Source of the DNA: an uncultured Myxococcales bacterium
Lineage (GTDB): Bacteria; Myxococcota_A; Polyangia; Polyangiales; Polyangiaceae
Assembly (NCBI GenBank): GCA_937949945.1
Contig: CALFEQ010000089.1
Coordinates: 1-64,000 of the forward strand
Reading direction: 5' to 3'
Length of the DNA: 64,000 nucleotides
Shown: positions 8,720 to 16,997 of the stretch, piece by piece
Layout of the letters: the number at the start of each line of letters is the position of its first letter
Numbering within the stretch: the stretch's first letter is position 1
Made by a program: the position numbers and the translations under genes
Notes under the pieces: model-generated
Database searches by the model: none
Told to the model about the DNA's origin: nothing
What the model saw: the letters and a program-made list of their open reading frames with translations, nothing else

Positions 8720-9991
8720 GTGACGGCGGCGCTCACGCCTGCGAAGCACGACGAGCTCGTCGGCGCGATCCTCTCTCGGAAATATCCGCTGAAGCGCGTG
8801 ATCGGCTCCGGCGGCATGGGGGCGGTCTACGAGTCGACCAGCCCCGACGACGGGCGACCGGTCGCGGTGAAGATCCTCAGCGTCGACTACCGCGACGATC
8901 CGGCGGTGAAGAACCGGTTCCTGGAGGAAGGGCGCACGTGCCAGCGCCTCATCCATCCGAACATCGTGCGCGTCTTCGACGTGGCCGAGGCCGAGGACGG
9001 CAGCCCGTACATCGTGATGGAGCTGCTCGACGGCGTACCGCTCAGCTCGTACACGCGCTCGGGTGTCCGCATTCCGCTCTTCCAGGCCGCGACGATCCTC
9101 CAAGGCATCCTCGCGGGGCTCGGCGCCGCGCACGCGCAGGGGATCATCCATCGCGATCTGAAGCCCGACAACGTCGTGCTCGCGCGCGAGCCGAGCGGGA
9201 GCTACACGGCCAAGATCCTCGACTTCGGCATCGCGAAGGTGATGGACGCGGCGGGCGGCATGGGATCGAGGACGAGGACCGGCGTGCTCCTCGGGACGCC
9301 CGCGTACATGAGCCCGGAGCAGATCCGGAACGCGAAGGACGTCGACGCCCGCTCCGACCTCTGGAGCGCGGGCGTCATCCTCTACGAGATGCTCACCGGG
9401 CGCGTCGCCTTTCCGGCGCCGACCGAGTACGCGCGCCTGAACGCGGTGCTCAACACGAACCCGGTGCCGCTCGAGCAGATCGATCCGCAGCTCGCGCGGC
9501 TCGCGCCGATCGTGCAGACGGCGCTGCAGAAGGATCGCGCCCAGCGATACCAGACCGCGCTCGAGATGGCGCGCGCGCTCGCCGCCGCGATGGGCGCGGA
9601 CGCGAACGCGGCCGGCGCGATGCCGATCAGCCGCCTGCCCGAGGTGCCCAGCCTGTGGATGCCGATGCAGCCGTCGCCGGGGACGGTGGCGCCGAGCACG
9701 TCGCCGCCGGCGGCGCCTTCGACCGCTGCCGCGCAGGCCACGCTGGCCGTGGTCGCGGGCGGGAAGGGGCCGGGCGGAACGCTCGCGAGCCCTCTCGGCC
9801 GGCCGGTGTCCGATCCGCCGCCTCAGGTCGCGATCGTCTCCACGCAAGGCACGCTGCCGTCCGAGAACCTCCCGATGTTGAGCACGCGCGCGGCGAACCG
9901 TCGCGGCGTGGCTCCGTGGGTGGTCGTCGTCCTCGTCGTGAGCGCGCTGGTCGTCGGCTTCCTCCTCGGGCTCGCGACGTCACGCCTGTGA
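8720..9991 (+). CDS. Membrane-anchored Ser/Thr protein kinase
   Basis: 423 residues from a GTG at 8720. The kinase domain covers about residues 22-290 and has every catalytic motif: GSGGMGAVY (P-loop), VAVKIL, HRDLKPDN (catalytic loop), DFGIAK and GTPAYMSPEQ. A Pro/Ala/Ser-rich linker (about 295-390) leads to one C-terminal transmembrane helix (VVVVLVVSALVVGFLLGLA) with almost no residues beyond it, so the kinase is cytoplasmic and tail-anchored, without an external sensor. It lies 30 nt after pheT in the same direction. PknB-like (Hanks) kinases are abundant in myxobacteria. The substrate is unknown; the FHA protein at 3257 is one conceivable phospho-binder. Confidence 0.93.
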   Translation: MTAALTPAKHDELVGAILSRKYPLKRVIGSGGMGAVYESTSPDDGRPVAVKILSVDYRDDPAVKNRFLEEGRTCQRLIHPNIVRVFDVAEAEDGSPYIVMELLDGVPLSSYTRSGVRIPLFQAATILQGILAGLGAAHAQGIIHRDLKPDNVVLAREPSGSYTAKILDFGIAKVMDAAGGMGSRTRTGVLLGTPAYMSPEQIRNAKDVDARSDLWSAGVILYEMLTGRVAFPAPTEYARLNAVLNTNPVPLEQIDPQLARLAPIVQTALQKDRAQRYQTALEMARALAAAMGADANAAGAMPISRLPEVPSLWMPMQPSPGTVAPSTSPPAAPSTAAAQATLAVVAGGKGPGGTLASPLGRPVSDPPPQVAIVSTQGTLPSENLPMLSTRAANRRGVAPWVVVVLVVSALVVGFLLGLATSRL

Positions 9992-10003
9992 GCGGCTCGA
10001 CGG

Positions 10004-10016
10004 GGAGCCTGGAGCC
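10004..10016. repeat. Solitary GGAGCCTGGAGCC repeat at gene end
   Basis: A single two-unit copy of the 7-nt motif lies 13 nt after the kinase stop. It matches the arms of the elements at 15846, 25417 and 59177, but no inverted partner follows before the next gene. Confidence 0.5.
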
Positions 10017-10048
10017 GGGCCCGTGATTCCGCTAGCCTCGTCGTCCGC

Positions 10049-10591
10049 ATGACGACCAACGACACGGCAGCTCTCGCCCGTTTTCTCGACGTCTTCCCGT
10101 CTTGGCTGCGCACGCTCGGAGAGGACGCCGCCGCGCTCGCGCAGATCGTCGATGGGCAGCCCGGCGAGGACGTCGCACGTTACGTCGTGGCCGGCCTCAA
10201 CTACATCTTCAAGTCCCTCGATCTCATCCCGGACGGCATCGACGACCTCGGGTTCTGCGACGATGCGTTCGTGCTTCGCGTCGCGTCGGCGCTCGCGTGC
10301 GAAGCGGGCGGCGCGAAGGAAGGCGTCCTCGGCCGTCTCGCGGACGATGCGAGGCAGGTCGAGGAGTTCCTCGGCGAGGACTACGCGAAGCTCGTCGCGT
10401 ACGTGCAGGACCTCCGCAAGGGCGCCGCGCGCGGTCGCACCGTCGACGAGATCATGGCCGACCCCGCCGTTCGCTCCACGTTCCTCCAAGAGGTCGCCGC
10501 GTGGGCGAAGGAGTACCAGGTGCCGTCGTTTTCGCGCGACGTGAAGACGCTCATCAAGCTGAAGGCGTTCTTGAGCGCGAAGCTCGGTTGA
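10049..10591 (+). CDS. YkvA-like DUF1232 protein
   Basis: 180 residues. A YkvA/DUF1232 core sits at about residues 42-85, with the family signature LDLIPDGIDDLGFCDDAFVL. In this family a hydrophobic helix followed by a D-x-IPD / GxxDD pattern is typical; the function is unknown, and some members are membrane-associated. The rest is helical and charged with no recognisable domain. It starts 57 nt after the kinase gene in the same direction. The gene converges with the next one, with only 6 nt between the stop codons. Confidence 0.75.
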   Translation: MTTNDTAALARFLDVFPSWLRTLGEDAAALAQIVDGQPGEDVARYVVAGLNYIFKSLDLIPDGIDDLGFCDDAFVLRVASALACEAGGAKEGVLGRLADDARQVEEFLGEDYAKLVAYVQDLRKGAARGRTVDEIMADPAVRSTFLQEVAAWAKEYQVPSFSRDVKTLIKLKAFLSAKLG

Positions 10592-10597
10592 TCGGCG

Positions 10598-11614
10598 TCA
10601 CTGACGTCGCGCCACGTAGGCCTTGGCGCTCGGGCCGGCGCCGACCGTCACGTAGAGCTCGCAGCCGTCGGCGGAGATGGAGCGCGCGCGGATCGGCGAT
10701 GAGCCGTGTCGAATCTCGATCTCGCGTGCCTCGGCGAGCGACAACTCACTCTCGCGCGTCTTTCGCTCCGCGAAGTAGGTCTTGCCCCCGAGCGTGTAGA
10801 GCAGGCCCAATCCGTCCGGGGTGATCGCGGGGTAGGTCAAGCCTGGCGGCACGTTGGAGCCGACGCTCGTCGGGTTGGTGAAGTCGCCACCTGCCGTGCG
10901 CATCGCCTGCACGAGCATGCGACGTTCGCCGTTCTCTTCGCGTTCGACGCGGAGAAACAGGAGCAGAGTGCCGTCGGAAGTGAGGGATGGGTAGCGGTCG
11001 TTCCTTCGTAGAGAGGCTCCAATGCCGGATACGTCGCTCGGTGTCTGCCAGCTCGTCCCGCTCTTCCTCGTCACACGCAGCCGTGTCGTGGGGGGATCCC
11101 CGAAGAAGACCTCATCGGGATGGAACCCCGCCGGTGTGATCTCGGCTGTATCCGCCCCGAGCACCGGCACGGTCTCGACCGAAAAGGGACCGTTCGGGAG
11201 CGAACGCTGTCCAACGATCAACGAGCGCGTCTCGTCGACGAGCCGTTCGCCGAAGAAGGAGTTTCCCAGGACGAAGGGATTGACGACGGCGCTCGAGACG
11301 CCTTGGAATTCGAGCGGCGTCAGATCGCCGAACACGAGGCGACCCTCGAGGCAGTTCGTCTTCCCGCCGTCTCCGTCGCTCGCGCCGTCGTGCGTGTTTC
11401 CTCCTTCGGCTCCGTCGGTTCCTCCCTGCGCCGATCCGTCCGCGCTCACGCCGTCCGTCGGGGGCGCACCCGCATCGATGTCCGCGAGCCCGAGCTGCTT
11501 GCCGCAGCCGGCGATCGCATGGGGGCCGCTCGCCGCGAAGAGGCTGAGGGCGAGCGCAAGCTCGCCCCGCCGCCGTCGGTGCTCCGACCTGCGCGATCCC
11601 CCCCAGAGCTGCAC
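10598..11614 (-). CDS. Lipoprotein with WD40/PD40-like beta-propeller repeats
   Basis: 338 residues from a GTG at 11614, with TAGGAG about 8 nt upstream. The arginine-rich n-region and hydrophobic stretch end in AIAGC, a lipobox. An Asp/Gly/Ala-rich spacer (about 45-85) is typical of myxobacterial surface lipoproteins. The body holds TolB/PD40-like blades (RYPSLTSDGTLLLFLR, YPAITPDGLGLLYT, ARSISADGCELYVT), suggesting a propeller that binds a partner in the envelope. It follows the kinase gene 11626-13353 by 11 nt, so the two are probably co-transcribed. No enzymatic motif is visible. Confidence 0.75.
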   Translation of the reverse strand: MQLWGGSRRSEHRRRRGELALALSLFAASGPHAIAGCGKQLGLADIDAGAPPTDGVSADGSAQGGTDGAEGGNTHDGASDGDGGKTNCLEGRLVFGDLTPLEFQGVSSAVVNPFVLGNSFFGERLVDETRSLIVGQRSLPNGPFSVETVPVLGADTAEITPAGFHPDEVFFGDPPTTRLRVTRKSGTSWQTPSDVSGIGASLRRNDRYPSLTSDGTLLLFLRVEREENGERRMLVQAMRTAGGDFTNPTSVGSNVPPGLTYPAITPDGLGLLYTLGGKTYFAERKTRESELSLAEAREIEIRHGSSPIRARSISADGCELYVTVGAGPSAKAYVARRQ

Positions 11615-11625
11615 GATGGTGTCTC

Positions 11626-13353
11626 CTACAAGTTCGGGCCGCGGCTCTCCGGGCCGGCTTGGTTGTTCTTCGCGTTCGGGCTGCCCGCGTGGATGTTCGC
11701 CATGAGCTCCTGCAAGAGATCGCGGGCCTCGGGCTTCTGTTTGAGGTGGTTCAGGAGAAGCGTCGTGACTTCGCTGAACGCCTTCTCGAATGCTAGCCCC
11801 TCGCGTGTGCGCGACGCGACCTTTTCCCGGCCGGCGGCGAGGTCCTCCTCGAGCGCCTCGGCGTAGCGCGCGAGCTGCGCGCGGAGCTCGTCGATTTGAC
11901 GTCGCAGGTCGCGGGCCTGCTGGTCCTTCACGCGAGCCTTCTCTTCGCGCTCGCGGAGGGCTTCACGCCGCGCTTCGAGCAACGCTGCCGCAGCACCGGC
12001 GCGCTCGTAGATCGCACGCAGCGTCGTCGGCGAGCCGCCCTGCTGCGCGGCCTGATCGGCCTGGGCCTTCGCCGTCGCGGCGGCGCGCTCGGCGACCTGC
12101 ACGAGCTCGCGAAGCTTCGCCGCCTCCTGCTGCTCGGCGGCCGCCTCGCGCAGCGCGCGCGACTCCTCGTGCGCGAGCTCCTCGACCTTTCGTCCGATCT
12201 CCGCACGGAGCGCGCGTCCGCGACGCTCGAGCGACTCGAGCTTGCGCGTGTGGCTCGCGACCTCGCCCTCGAGGCGCGTCGCACGCGAGGCGAGATCCCA
12301 TGCTTGCGCGAGCCCCGTCTGCACCTCGGGCGGGACGTTGCCCGACGGATAGACGCGGCTCACCATGCGCGAGAAGAGCGCGGCGCGGTTCGCCCACTCG
12401 ATGACACCCGGCGACTGCGGCGGAGGAGGAGGCGGCGGCGCGACGTTGATCGGATCGGCCTGCACCTCCCACGGCGTGGAGGGCAGCGATCGCTGCAGCG
12501 CCTTGAGCTCCTCGTGCAGGTGGTGCGCGTCCTGATAGCGCTTGCGCCGCTCCTTCTCGAGGAGCTTGAGGACGATCGCCTCGGCCTGCGGAAGGATGTC
12601 CGGCTTGATCGCGCTCGGCTTCGGCGGCGGCGCGCTCCGCTGCATCTCGAGCAGCGTGTCGCGATCGTTCGAGCGGAAGGGGAGCTGCCCCGTCAGCATC
12701 TCGAAGAAGAGGACGCCGAGCGCGTAGAGATCGCTCGGCGGGCCTGCCTCTTCGCCGCGCGCCTGCTCCGGCGACATGTACTCGGGCGTTCCGAACACCG
12801 CGCCCTTCGGGGCGAGCCTCGGGTCCATCGCGAGGTGCGCGAGACCGAAGTCGAGGATCTTGACGAAGTCCTTCCGTCCGCCGCGCGTGGAGAGAAGGAT
12901 GTTGTCGCTCTTGAGATCGCGGTGCACGACCCCGAGGTCGTGGGCGCGCGCGAGCGCCGCGCACATCTGCTCGAGGATGTCGACGGCGCGGGCGAGGCTC
13001 ATCGGGCCCTTCGCGAGCTCGCTCGAGAGCGACGTCCCGACGAGGTACTCCATGACGAGGTAGAGCTCGCCCTCCTCCGTCTCGCCGATGTCGTGGATGT
13101 CGATGATGTGTGCGTGATCGACGCGGTTCGCCGCGCGGGCCTCACGCAACATCCACGCGCGGAGGTGGGTCTCCCCGCGGAGGTCCGGCCGAATCAGCTT
13201 CAACGCGACGACACGGTCGATGAGCACGTGGCGTGCGCGATAAACGACGCCCATGCCTCCTTCGCCGGCGCGCGCCTCGAGGCGATATCGTCCGGCGACG
13301 ACGCGCCCGAGCATGGGATCCTGCGGCTTCGCTGCGCTGCGCGGAGTGTTCAT
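11626..13353 (-). CDS. Ser/Thr protein kinase with C-terminal coiled coil
   Basis: 575 residues. The kinase domain (about 22-290) has GEGGMGVVY, ALKLI, HRDLKSDN, DFGLAH and GTPEYMSPEQ; all catalytic residues are present. A run of seven prolines (about 308-316) ends the kinase half. From about residue 345 to 550 the chain is a long heptad-rich coiled coil full of E, R, A and Q, with no predicted membrane helix. The protein is therefore likely cytoplasmic and self-associating, unlike the tail-anchored kinase at 8720. The lipoprotein gene follows 11 nt downstream. Substrates are unknown. Confidence 0.9.
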   Translation of the reverse strand: MNTPRSAAKPQDPMLGRVVAGRYRLEARAGEGGMGVVYRARHVLIDRVVALKLIRPDLRGETHLRAWMLREARAANRVDHAHIIDIHDIGETEEGELYLVMEYLVGTSLSSELAKGPMSLARAVDILEQMCAALARAHDLGVVHRDLKSDNILLSTRGGRKDFVKILDFGLAHLAMDPRLAPKGAVFGTPEYMSPEQARGEEAGPPSDLYALGVLFFEMLTGQLPFRSNDRDTLLEMQRSAPPPKPSAIKPDILPQAEAIVLKLLEKERRKRYQDAHHLHEELKALQRSLPSTPWEVQADPINVAPPPPPPPQSPGVIEWANRAALFSRMVSRVYPSGNVPPEVQTGLAQAWDLASRATRLEGEVASHTRKLESLERRGRALRAEIGRKVEELAHEESRALREAAAEQQEAAKLRELVQVAERAAATAKAQADQAAQQGGSPTTLRAIYERAGAAAALLEARREALREREEKARVKDQQARDLRRQIDELRAQLARYAEALEEDLAAGREKVASRTREGLAFEKAFSEVTTLLLNHLKQKPEARDLLQELMANIHAGSPNAKNNQAGPESRGPNL

Positions 13354-13548
13354 TCGCTTTCTTGGCTTGCCTTCGTAGGGACCGGCGCTACGCGTCGGAG
13401 AAGGGCCGCCGCCGCCGCGCGATCGACTCTCACTGGCGAGATTACAGTGCCTTTCGGCGGAAAGGAACAGGACGAAAGGGCGCGTCGCGCGACCGGTGGT
13501 CGAGCTTCGACGATACCGCGCGCCTCGTATCGGCGCACGCGCCCTCGG

Positions 13549-14328
13549 TCAGAAGGTGACGCGCACGACCGGGAAGCGCAGCTCGCTCCCACGGTCGGCG
13601 ACTCCCATGCGCGTGCGCTCCGCGCTGCCGACGATCGGACGGACCTCCGGCAACGGGACACCCACCGCGAACGCGCCGTCGCGCAAGTTGAGCAACGAGG
13701 TCTGAGGGGCGCGCGCGGGCGCCTGCGTGCCCGTACCGCCGCCTCCTCCACTCTCCCCACCGCCTTCGCCCTCCTTGGGCGCGGGAGCCTCCGGCGAGGC
13801 AGGCGGGGTGGGACCCGACGGAGTCGTCGGTGTCGTGGCGCTGCCCGGGCCCGGTGTGGTCGCCGGCGGGGTCTCGGGCTCTGCACCGACGACGCTGCTG
13901 CCGCCCGGTCTGCCCGGATCCGACGGAGGCAGGTCGACCGGCTTGTCCTCGCGCGCGCCTTCCGTCGGCATGTATCGGGTGGCGTCGAGCGACACGACGA
14001 TGGCCGGGATGAGGAGCGCGAGGCCTCCGGCGAGCATGTAGGCCGGGACGCGCCCGTCGTCGACGGACTGCTCGACGAGGTAGCCGCCCACGCCGCCGGC
14101 GGCGGCGCCGAGGCCGGCGCCGATGAGGTAAGCCGCGGTCGAGCGCACGCCGAAGATCGCCTCTCCGAAGACGACGAGCTCGCCTCCGAGCAGGGCGCCG
14201 CCGGCGATGCCTTTCGCCGTCGGACTGACCGGCTCGGCCCGCGCAGTGCTCGGGCTCGTGAGGGCTCCCGCCGCCGTGAGCGCCGCGAGGGTCAACGCGC
14301 GAAGCCGCTTCTTTCGGTCGATCGTCAT
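13549..14328 (-). CDS. Exported protein with glycine-rich hydrophobic segments
   Basis: 259 residues from the ATG at 14328, chosen because a signal peptide (basic RKKR, then ALTLAALTAAGALTSPSTARA) begins there; the frame is open further upstream but that part looks non-coding. After cleavage come two Gly/Ala-rich hydrophobic stretches (GIAGGALLGGELVVFG and YLIGAGLGAAAGGVGGYL) and a third helix-like stretch, then a Pro/Gly/Ser/Thr-rich region with a poly-Gly run, and a C-terminal segment GVPLPEVRPIV. The domain resembles small exported proteins common in myxobacteria. The function is not recognised. Confidence 0.7.
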   Translation of the reverse strand: MTIDRKKRLRALTLAALTAAGALTSPSTARAEPVSPTAKGIAGGALLGGELVVFGEAIFGVRSTAAYLIGAGLGAAAGGVGGYLVEQSVDDGRVPAYMLAGGLALLIPAIVVSLDATRYMPTEGAREDKPVDLPPSDPGRPGGSSVVGAEPETPPATTPGPGSATTPTTPSGPTPPASPEAPAPKEGEGGGESGGGGGTGTQAPARAPQTSLLNLRDGAFAVGVPLPEVRPIVGSAERTRMGVADRGSELRFPVVRVTF

Positions 14329-14534
14329 AAGCTCGTCCGGTTGAGTAGGGGGAGCTCCCGGTTCCTTGGTGCCCGAAGCTAACACGACGTTCAGGCCGGC
14401 CGGAAGGCTCCGTCTGTCCGGCTCGTCCCACGTTGTGTTTGTCGAGCGCCGAGCGTCGTCGGGTGTAGATTCCACGCGCTCACCGGGCAGTCGACGATGT
14501 CCCATCCCACGACGACATCGAGCGAGGCGCTCGC

Positions 14535-15557
14535 TTGATCGACGCTCTGCGCTCTTTCCTCGCGTGGCGGCGCCGGGATCCGCTCGCGCCGGCGGCGGCG
14601 GCGGCGGTGCTCGTCGCGACGGGGCTCATTTTGATCGCAGCGCTCGTCGGGGCGACGGTTCGTCTCCTGCCTTGGGCGCTCGACCCGGCGATCACGTGGA
14701 GCACGCTCGGCCCCTTCGCCAAGAGCCTCCTCGCGGTTGCCTTCGAGGCCGCGCTCATGACCGGGTGGCCCGTGGGTTGGGCGCTCGCCACGCAACGGCT
14801 CGTCGAGCGTGGCGAGGCGCGCGTCCTCGCGTCTCTGGGCGAGCCGCCGGCGAGAACGATCGCCCGCCTCGTCCCGCAGGCGCTCGTGCTCGGGACGGCG
14901 CTCGTCCTCTCGTCGGTCGCGCTCGGCCGTGACGCCGTCGCTCCGGGCCGGGTGGTGAACGAGCTCCTCGAGCAAGGTCGCGCCGCTTGCGTGCCGGGCG
15001 CGGCCCACGGTGTTCCTTTCGTCTCCGTCACGTGGCTCTGCTCACCGACGGGAGAGAGGCCGCGCCTCGCGGGGCGTGCGCCCATCGGAGCCGTCGTGTT
15101 CACGGCAGAGGACGCACGGGTGAGCGACGATCTCCGTCGCATCGAGCTCGACAAGGCGCGCCTCGCGCTTCCGGCGAGCACGACCCGCGTGCGCGTGAGC
15201 GTGGATACGCTCGTCCTGCGCGGATTTTCGCCGTGGGCGCGGGCCTCGTCCCTGCCGCCCGCGTTCCGGGCCGGGATCGTCACCGCTTCCGCGCTGTTGG
15301 CGGCATGCATCGCCTCCGCTGCGATCCTCCGCGCGCGCCGGAGACGGATCGGCGGGGTCTTCGCTGCCGCCATCGGCGCGGCCGGGCCGCTCGCCGCGCT
15401 CGCGACGCTGCGGGCGCTCGAGCTCCGGGTCCCCGAGACGCCCGGGCTCTGGCTCCTGCTCTTCCTCGCGGTGCCCGTAACGGCGGCCCTCGCGGTGATC
15501 GCCGCGGCCGCGCTCGTCACGGCCTTGCCCGAGTCACGCGGCGCTGATAGCAAATGA
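14535..15557 (+). CDS. Six-helix inner-membrane protein, LptF/LptG-like layout
   Basis: 340 residues from a TTG at 14535 (GCGAGG upstream). Three transmembrane helices occur in residues about 22-135, a soluble segment of about 120 residues follows, and three more helices lie at about 240-335. This 3 + soluble domain + 3 arrangement is that of the LPS-export permeases LptF/LptG, and the segment LGEPPARTIARLVPQ recalls their coupling region, but the similarity is too weak for a firm name. A 13-codon open frame (14497-14538) ends on the TTG as TTGA, so translational coupling is possible. tatA starts 45 nt downstream. Confidence 0.6.
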   Translation: MIDALRSFLAWRRRDPLAPAAAAAVLVATGLILIAALVGATVRLLPWALDPAITWSTLGPFAKSLLAVAFEAALMTGWPVGWALATQRLVERGEARVLASLGEPPARTIARLVPQALVLGTALVLSSVALGRDAVAPGRVVNELLEQGRAACVPGAAHGVPFVSVTWLCSPTGERPRLAGRAPIGAVVFTAEDARVSDDLRRIELDKARLALPASTTRVRVSVDTLVLRGFSPWARASSLPPAFRAGIVTASALLAACIASAAILRARRRRIGGVFAAAIGAAGPLAALATLRALELRVPETPGLWLLLFLAVPVTAALAVIAAAALVTALPESRGADSK

Positions 15558-15602
15558 AGAGGGCTCGGCGTCGATGCGACGAGGGCGCCGGAGAGGACAA
15601 AC

Positions 15603-15842
15603 ATGCTGGGTGGACTCGGAGCACCGGAGCTGATCGTCATCGCGCTGATCGCGCTCCTTCTCTTCGGTGCCGGCCGCATCGCCGACATCGGTAAGGGCCT
15701 TGGCCAGGGCATCAAGAACTTCAAGCAGGGCTTGAGGGAGGCCTCCGAGCTCGACGACGACTCGAAGGACGCCAAGGCCGAGAAGAAGGCCGAGAAGTCG
15801 GAGAAGGCGAAGAAGAAGGAAGAGGCGACCGAGGAGGCTTGA
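15603..15842 (+). CDS. tatA: Sec-independent translocase subunit TatA
   Basis: 79 residues, with GGAGAGGA upstream. One N-terminal transmembrane helix (ELIVIALIALLLFG) is followed by the family hinge and amphipathic helix (GAGRIADIGKGLGQGIKNFK) and a highly charged Lys/Glu tail, the standard TatA/E design. TatA oligomerises to form the pore for folded twin-arginine substrates. tatB and tatC are not in this window. The convergent neighbour at 16086 carries a twin-arginine signal. Confidence 0.95.
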   Translation: MLGGLGAPELIVIALIALLLFGAGRIADIGKGLGQGIKNFKQGLREASELDDDSKDAKAEKKAEKSEKAKKKEEATEEA

Positions 15843-15845
15843 GAG

Positions 15846-16084
15846 CAGGCTCCAGGCTCCAGGGAGCGGCCTTCGAGCGAACCGTCGCCTCGCGCCCGCG
15901 ACTGCACCGTCCTCACGACGTGCTGACGATGGAGGTTGGCGTGCGCGAGCCGTCGATTCGGCTCGGTCCGGTCACCTGCTCGTCGGCGCGCGCTCGTCGA
16001 CGCGCAAATGCGTCCGAGCCCGTTCAGAGCACCGATCTGGAGCCTGGAGCCTGGCTGGAGCCTGGAGCCTGGAGCCCGGAGCCT
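15846..16084. repeat. Inverted heptamer-repeat element (GGCTCCA arms)
   Basis: The left arm (15846-15864) is CAGGCTCCAGGCTCCAGGG. The right arm (16037-16084) is the reverse-complement motif CTGGAGC repeated about six times with a 7-nt period and a short interruption. The element fills the whole gap between convergent tatA and the dienelactone hydrolase gene and nearly touches both stop codons. It therefore reads the same way from each gene end, and could fold as one long hairpin in either transcript. The core is non-coding. Confidence 0.75.
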
Positions 16085-16085
16085 C

Positions 16086-16907
16086 TCAAACCCCGTGCTT
16101 CTTGAACCACGCGAGCATCTTCCCCCACGCGTCCTCGGCGGCCTCCTTCGAGTAGCTCGGACGGTAGTCCGCGTTGAAGCCGTGCTGGGCGTCCGGGTAG
16201 ACGACGATCTCCGAGGTGCCGTTCGCCTTCGCGATCTCGCGGCGCATCAGCTCGACGTGTGAGACCGGGATGCCGGAGTCCTTGCCGGCGTAGAGGCCGA
16301 GGACGGGCGCCTTCAGCTTCGACGCCACGTCGAGCGCCGTCGTCGTCTGGTTCGCGTTGATCGGGTTCGACAGGCGGCCGTACCACGCGGCGCCGGCCTT
16401 CACGCCGCCGCGCGCCGCGTAGAGCCACGTGATGCGTCCGCCCCAGCAGAAGCCCGAGACGGCGACCCGCGCGTCGTCCACCTTCCCCGTCTTCTTCGCC
16501 CAAGCGACCGTCGCGTCGAGGTCGCGCATCACCTGCTCGTCGGGTGCCTTGCTCGCGACGGCGATGACCTCCTCGATCTTCTGGAGCTTCGATACGTCGC
16601 CCTGCCGGGCGAACAGCTCGGGGGCGACGGCCATGTAGCCGGCCTTCGCGAGGCGGCGGCACAGATCCTTGATGTGCTCGTGGACACCGAAGATCTCGTG
16701 CACGACGAGGACGAGCGGGAACGGGCCTTTGCCTTCCGGCATCGCTCGGTATGCCGGCATCGCGCCGATCTTCACCTCCCCGGCGACGAGGCCCGTCGTG
16801 TCGGTGGTGATCGTCTGGGCGGACACCGGACGGACGGCGAGCGCGAAGCCGGTCGCGAGGGAGGTGACGACGAAGGCGCGGCGAGAGAGATCGACCATGA
16901 CCCCCAT
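16086..16907 (-). CDS. Tat-exported dienelactone hydrolase family protein
   Basis: 273 residues from 16907 (a second ATG lies at 16898). The N-terminus carries a twin-arginine signal, SRRAF, followed by VVTSLATGFALAV and an AxA site (PVSA). The mature part is an alpha/beta hydrolase of the DLH family: VVHEIFGV, nucleophile elbow GFCWGG with Cys at about 154, Asp in AGKDSG and His in DAQHGF, giving the characteristic Cys-Asp-His triad. Such enzymes hydrolyse dienelactones or related esters; the true substrate is unknown. The exported form and the nearby tatA fit each other, although tatA serves many substrates. Confidence 0.9.
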   Translation of the reverse strand: MGVMVDLSRRAFVVTSLATGFALAVRPVSAQTITTDTTGLVAGEVKIGAMPAYRAMPEGKGPFPLVLVVHEIFGVHEHIKDLCRRLAKAGYMAVAPELFARQGDVSKLQKIEEVIAVASKAPDEQVMRDLDATVAWAKKTGKVDDARVAVSGFCWGGRITWLYAARGGVKAGAAWYGRLSNPINANQTTTALDVASKLKAPVLGLYAGKDSGIPVSHVELMRREIAKANGTSEIVVYPDAQHGFNADYRPSYSKEAAEDAWGKMLAWFKKHGV

Positions 16908-16997
16908 ATACTGCGAGACGGCGAGTCGCCGTTCGCGTTTGGGGGCCGGAGACGTCGATGTGTCGCGAGGGAGCGAATCGCCGAGCCTCGGCGATGC

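Noticed and set aside
6812..9847. A 1011-codon open frame on the minus strand across pheT and the kinase
   Set aside because: It is opposite two well-supported genes and shows no recognisable domain or ribosome site; it is a high-GC shadow frame.
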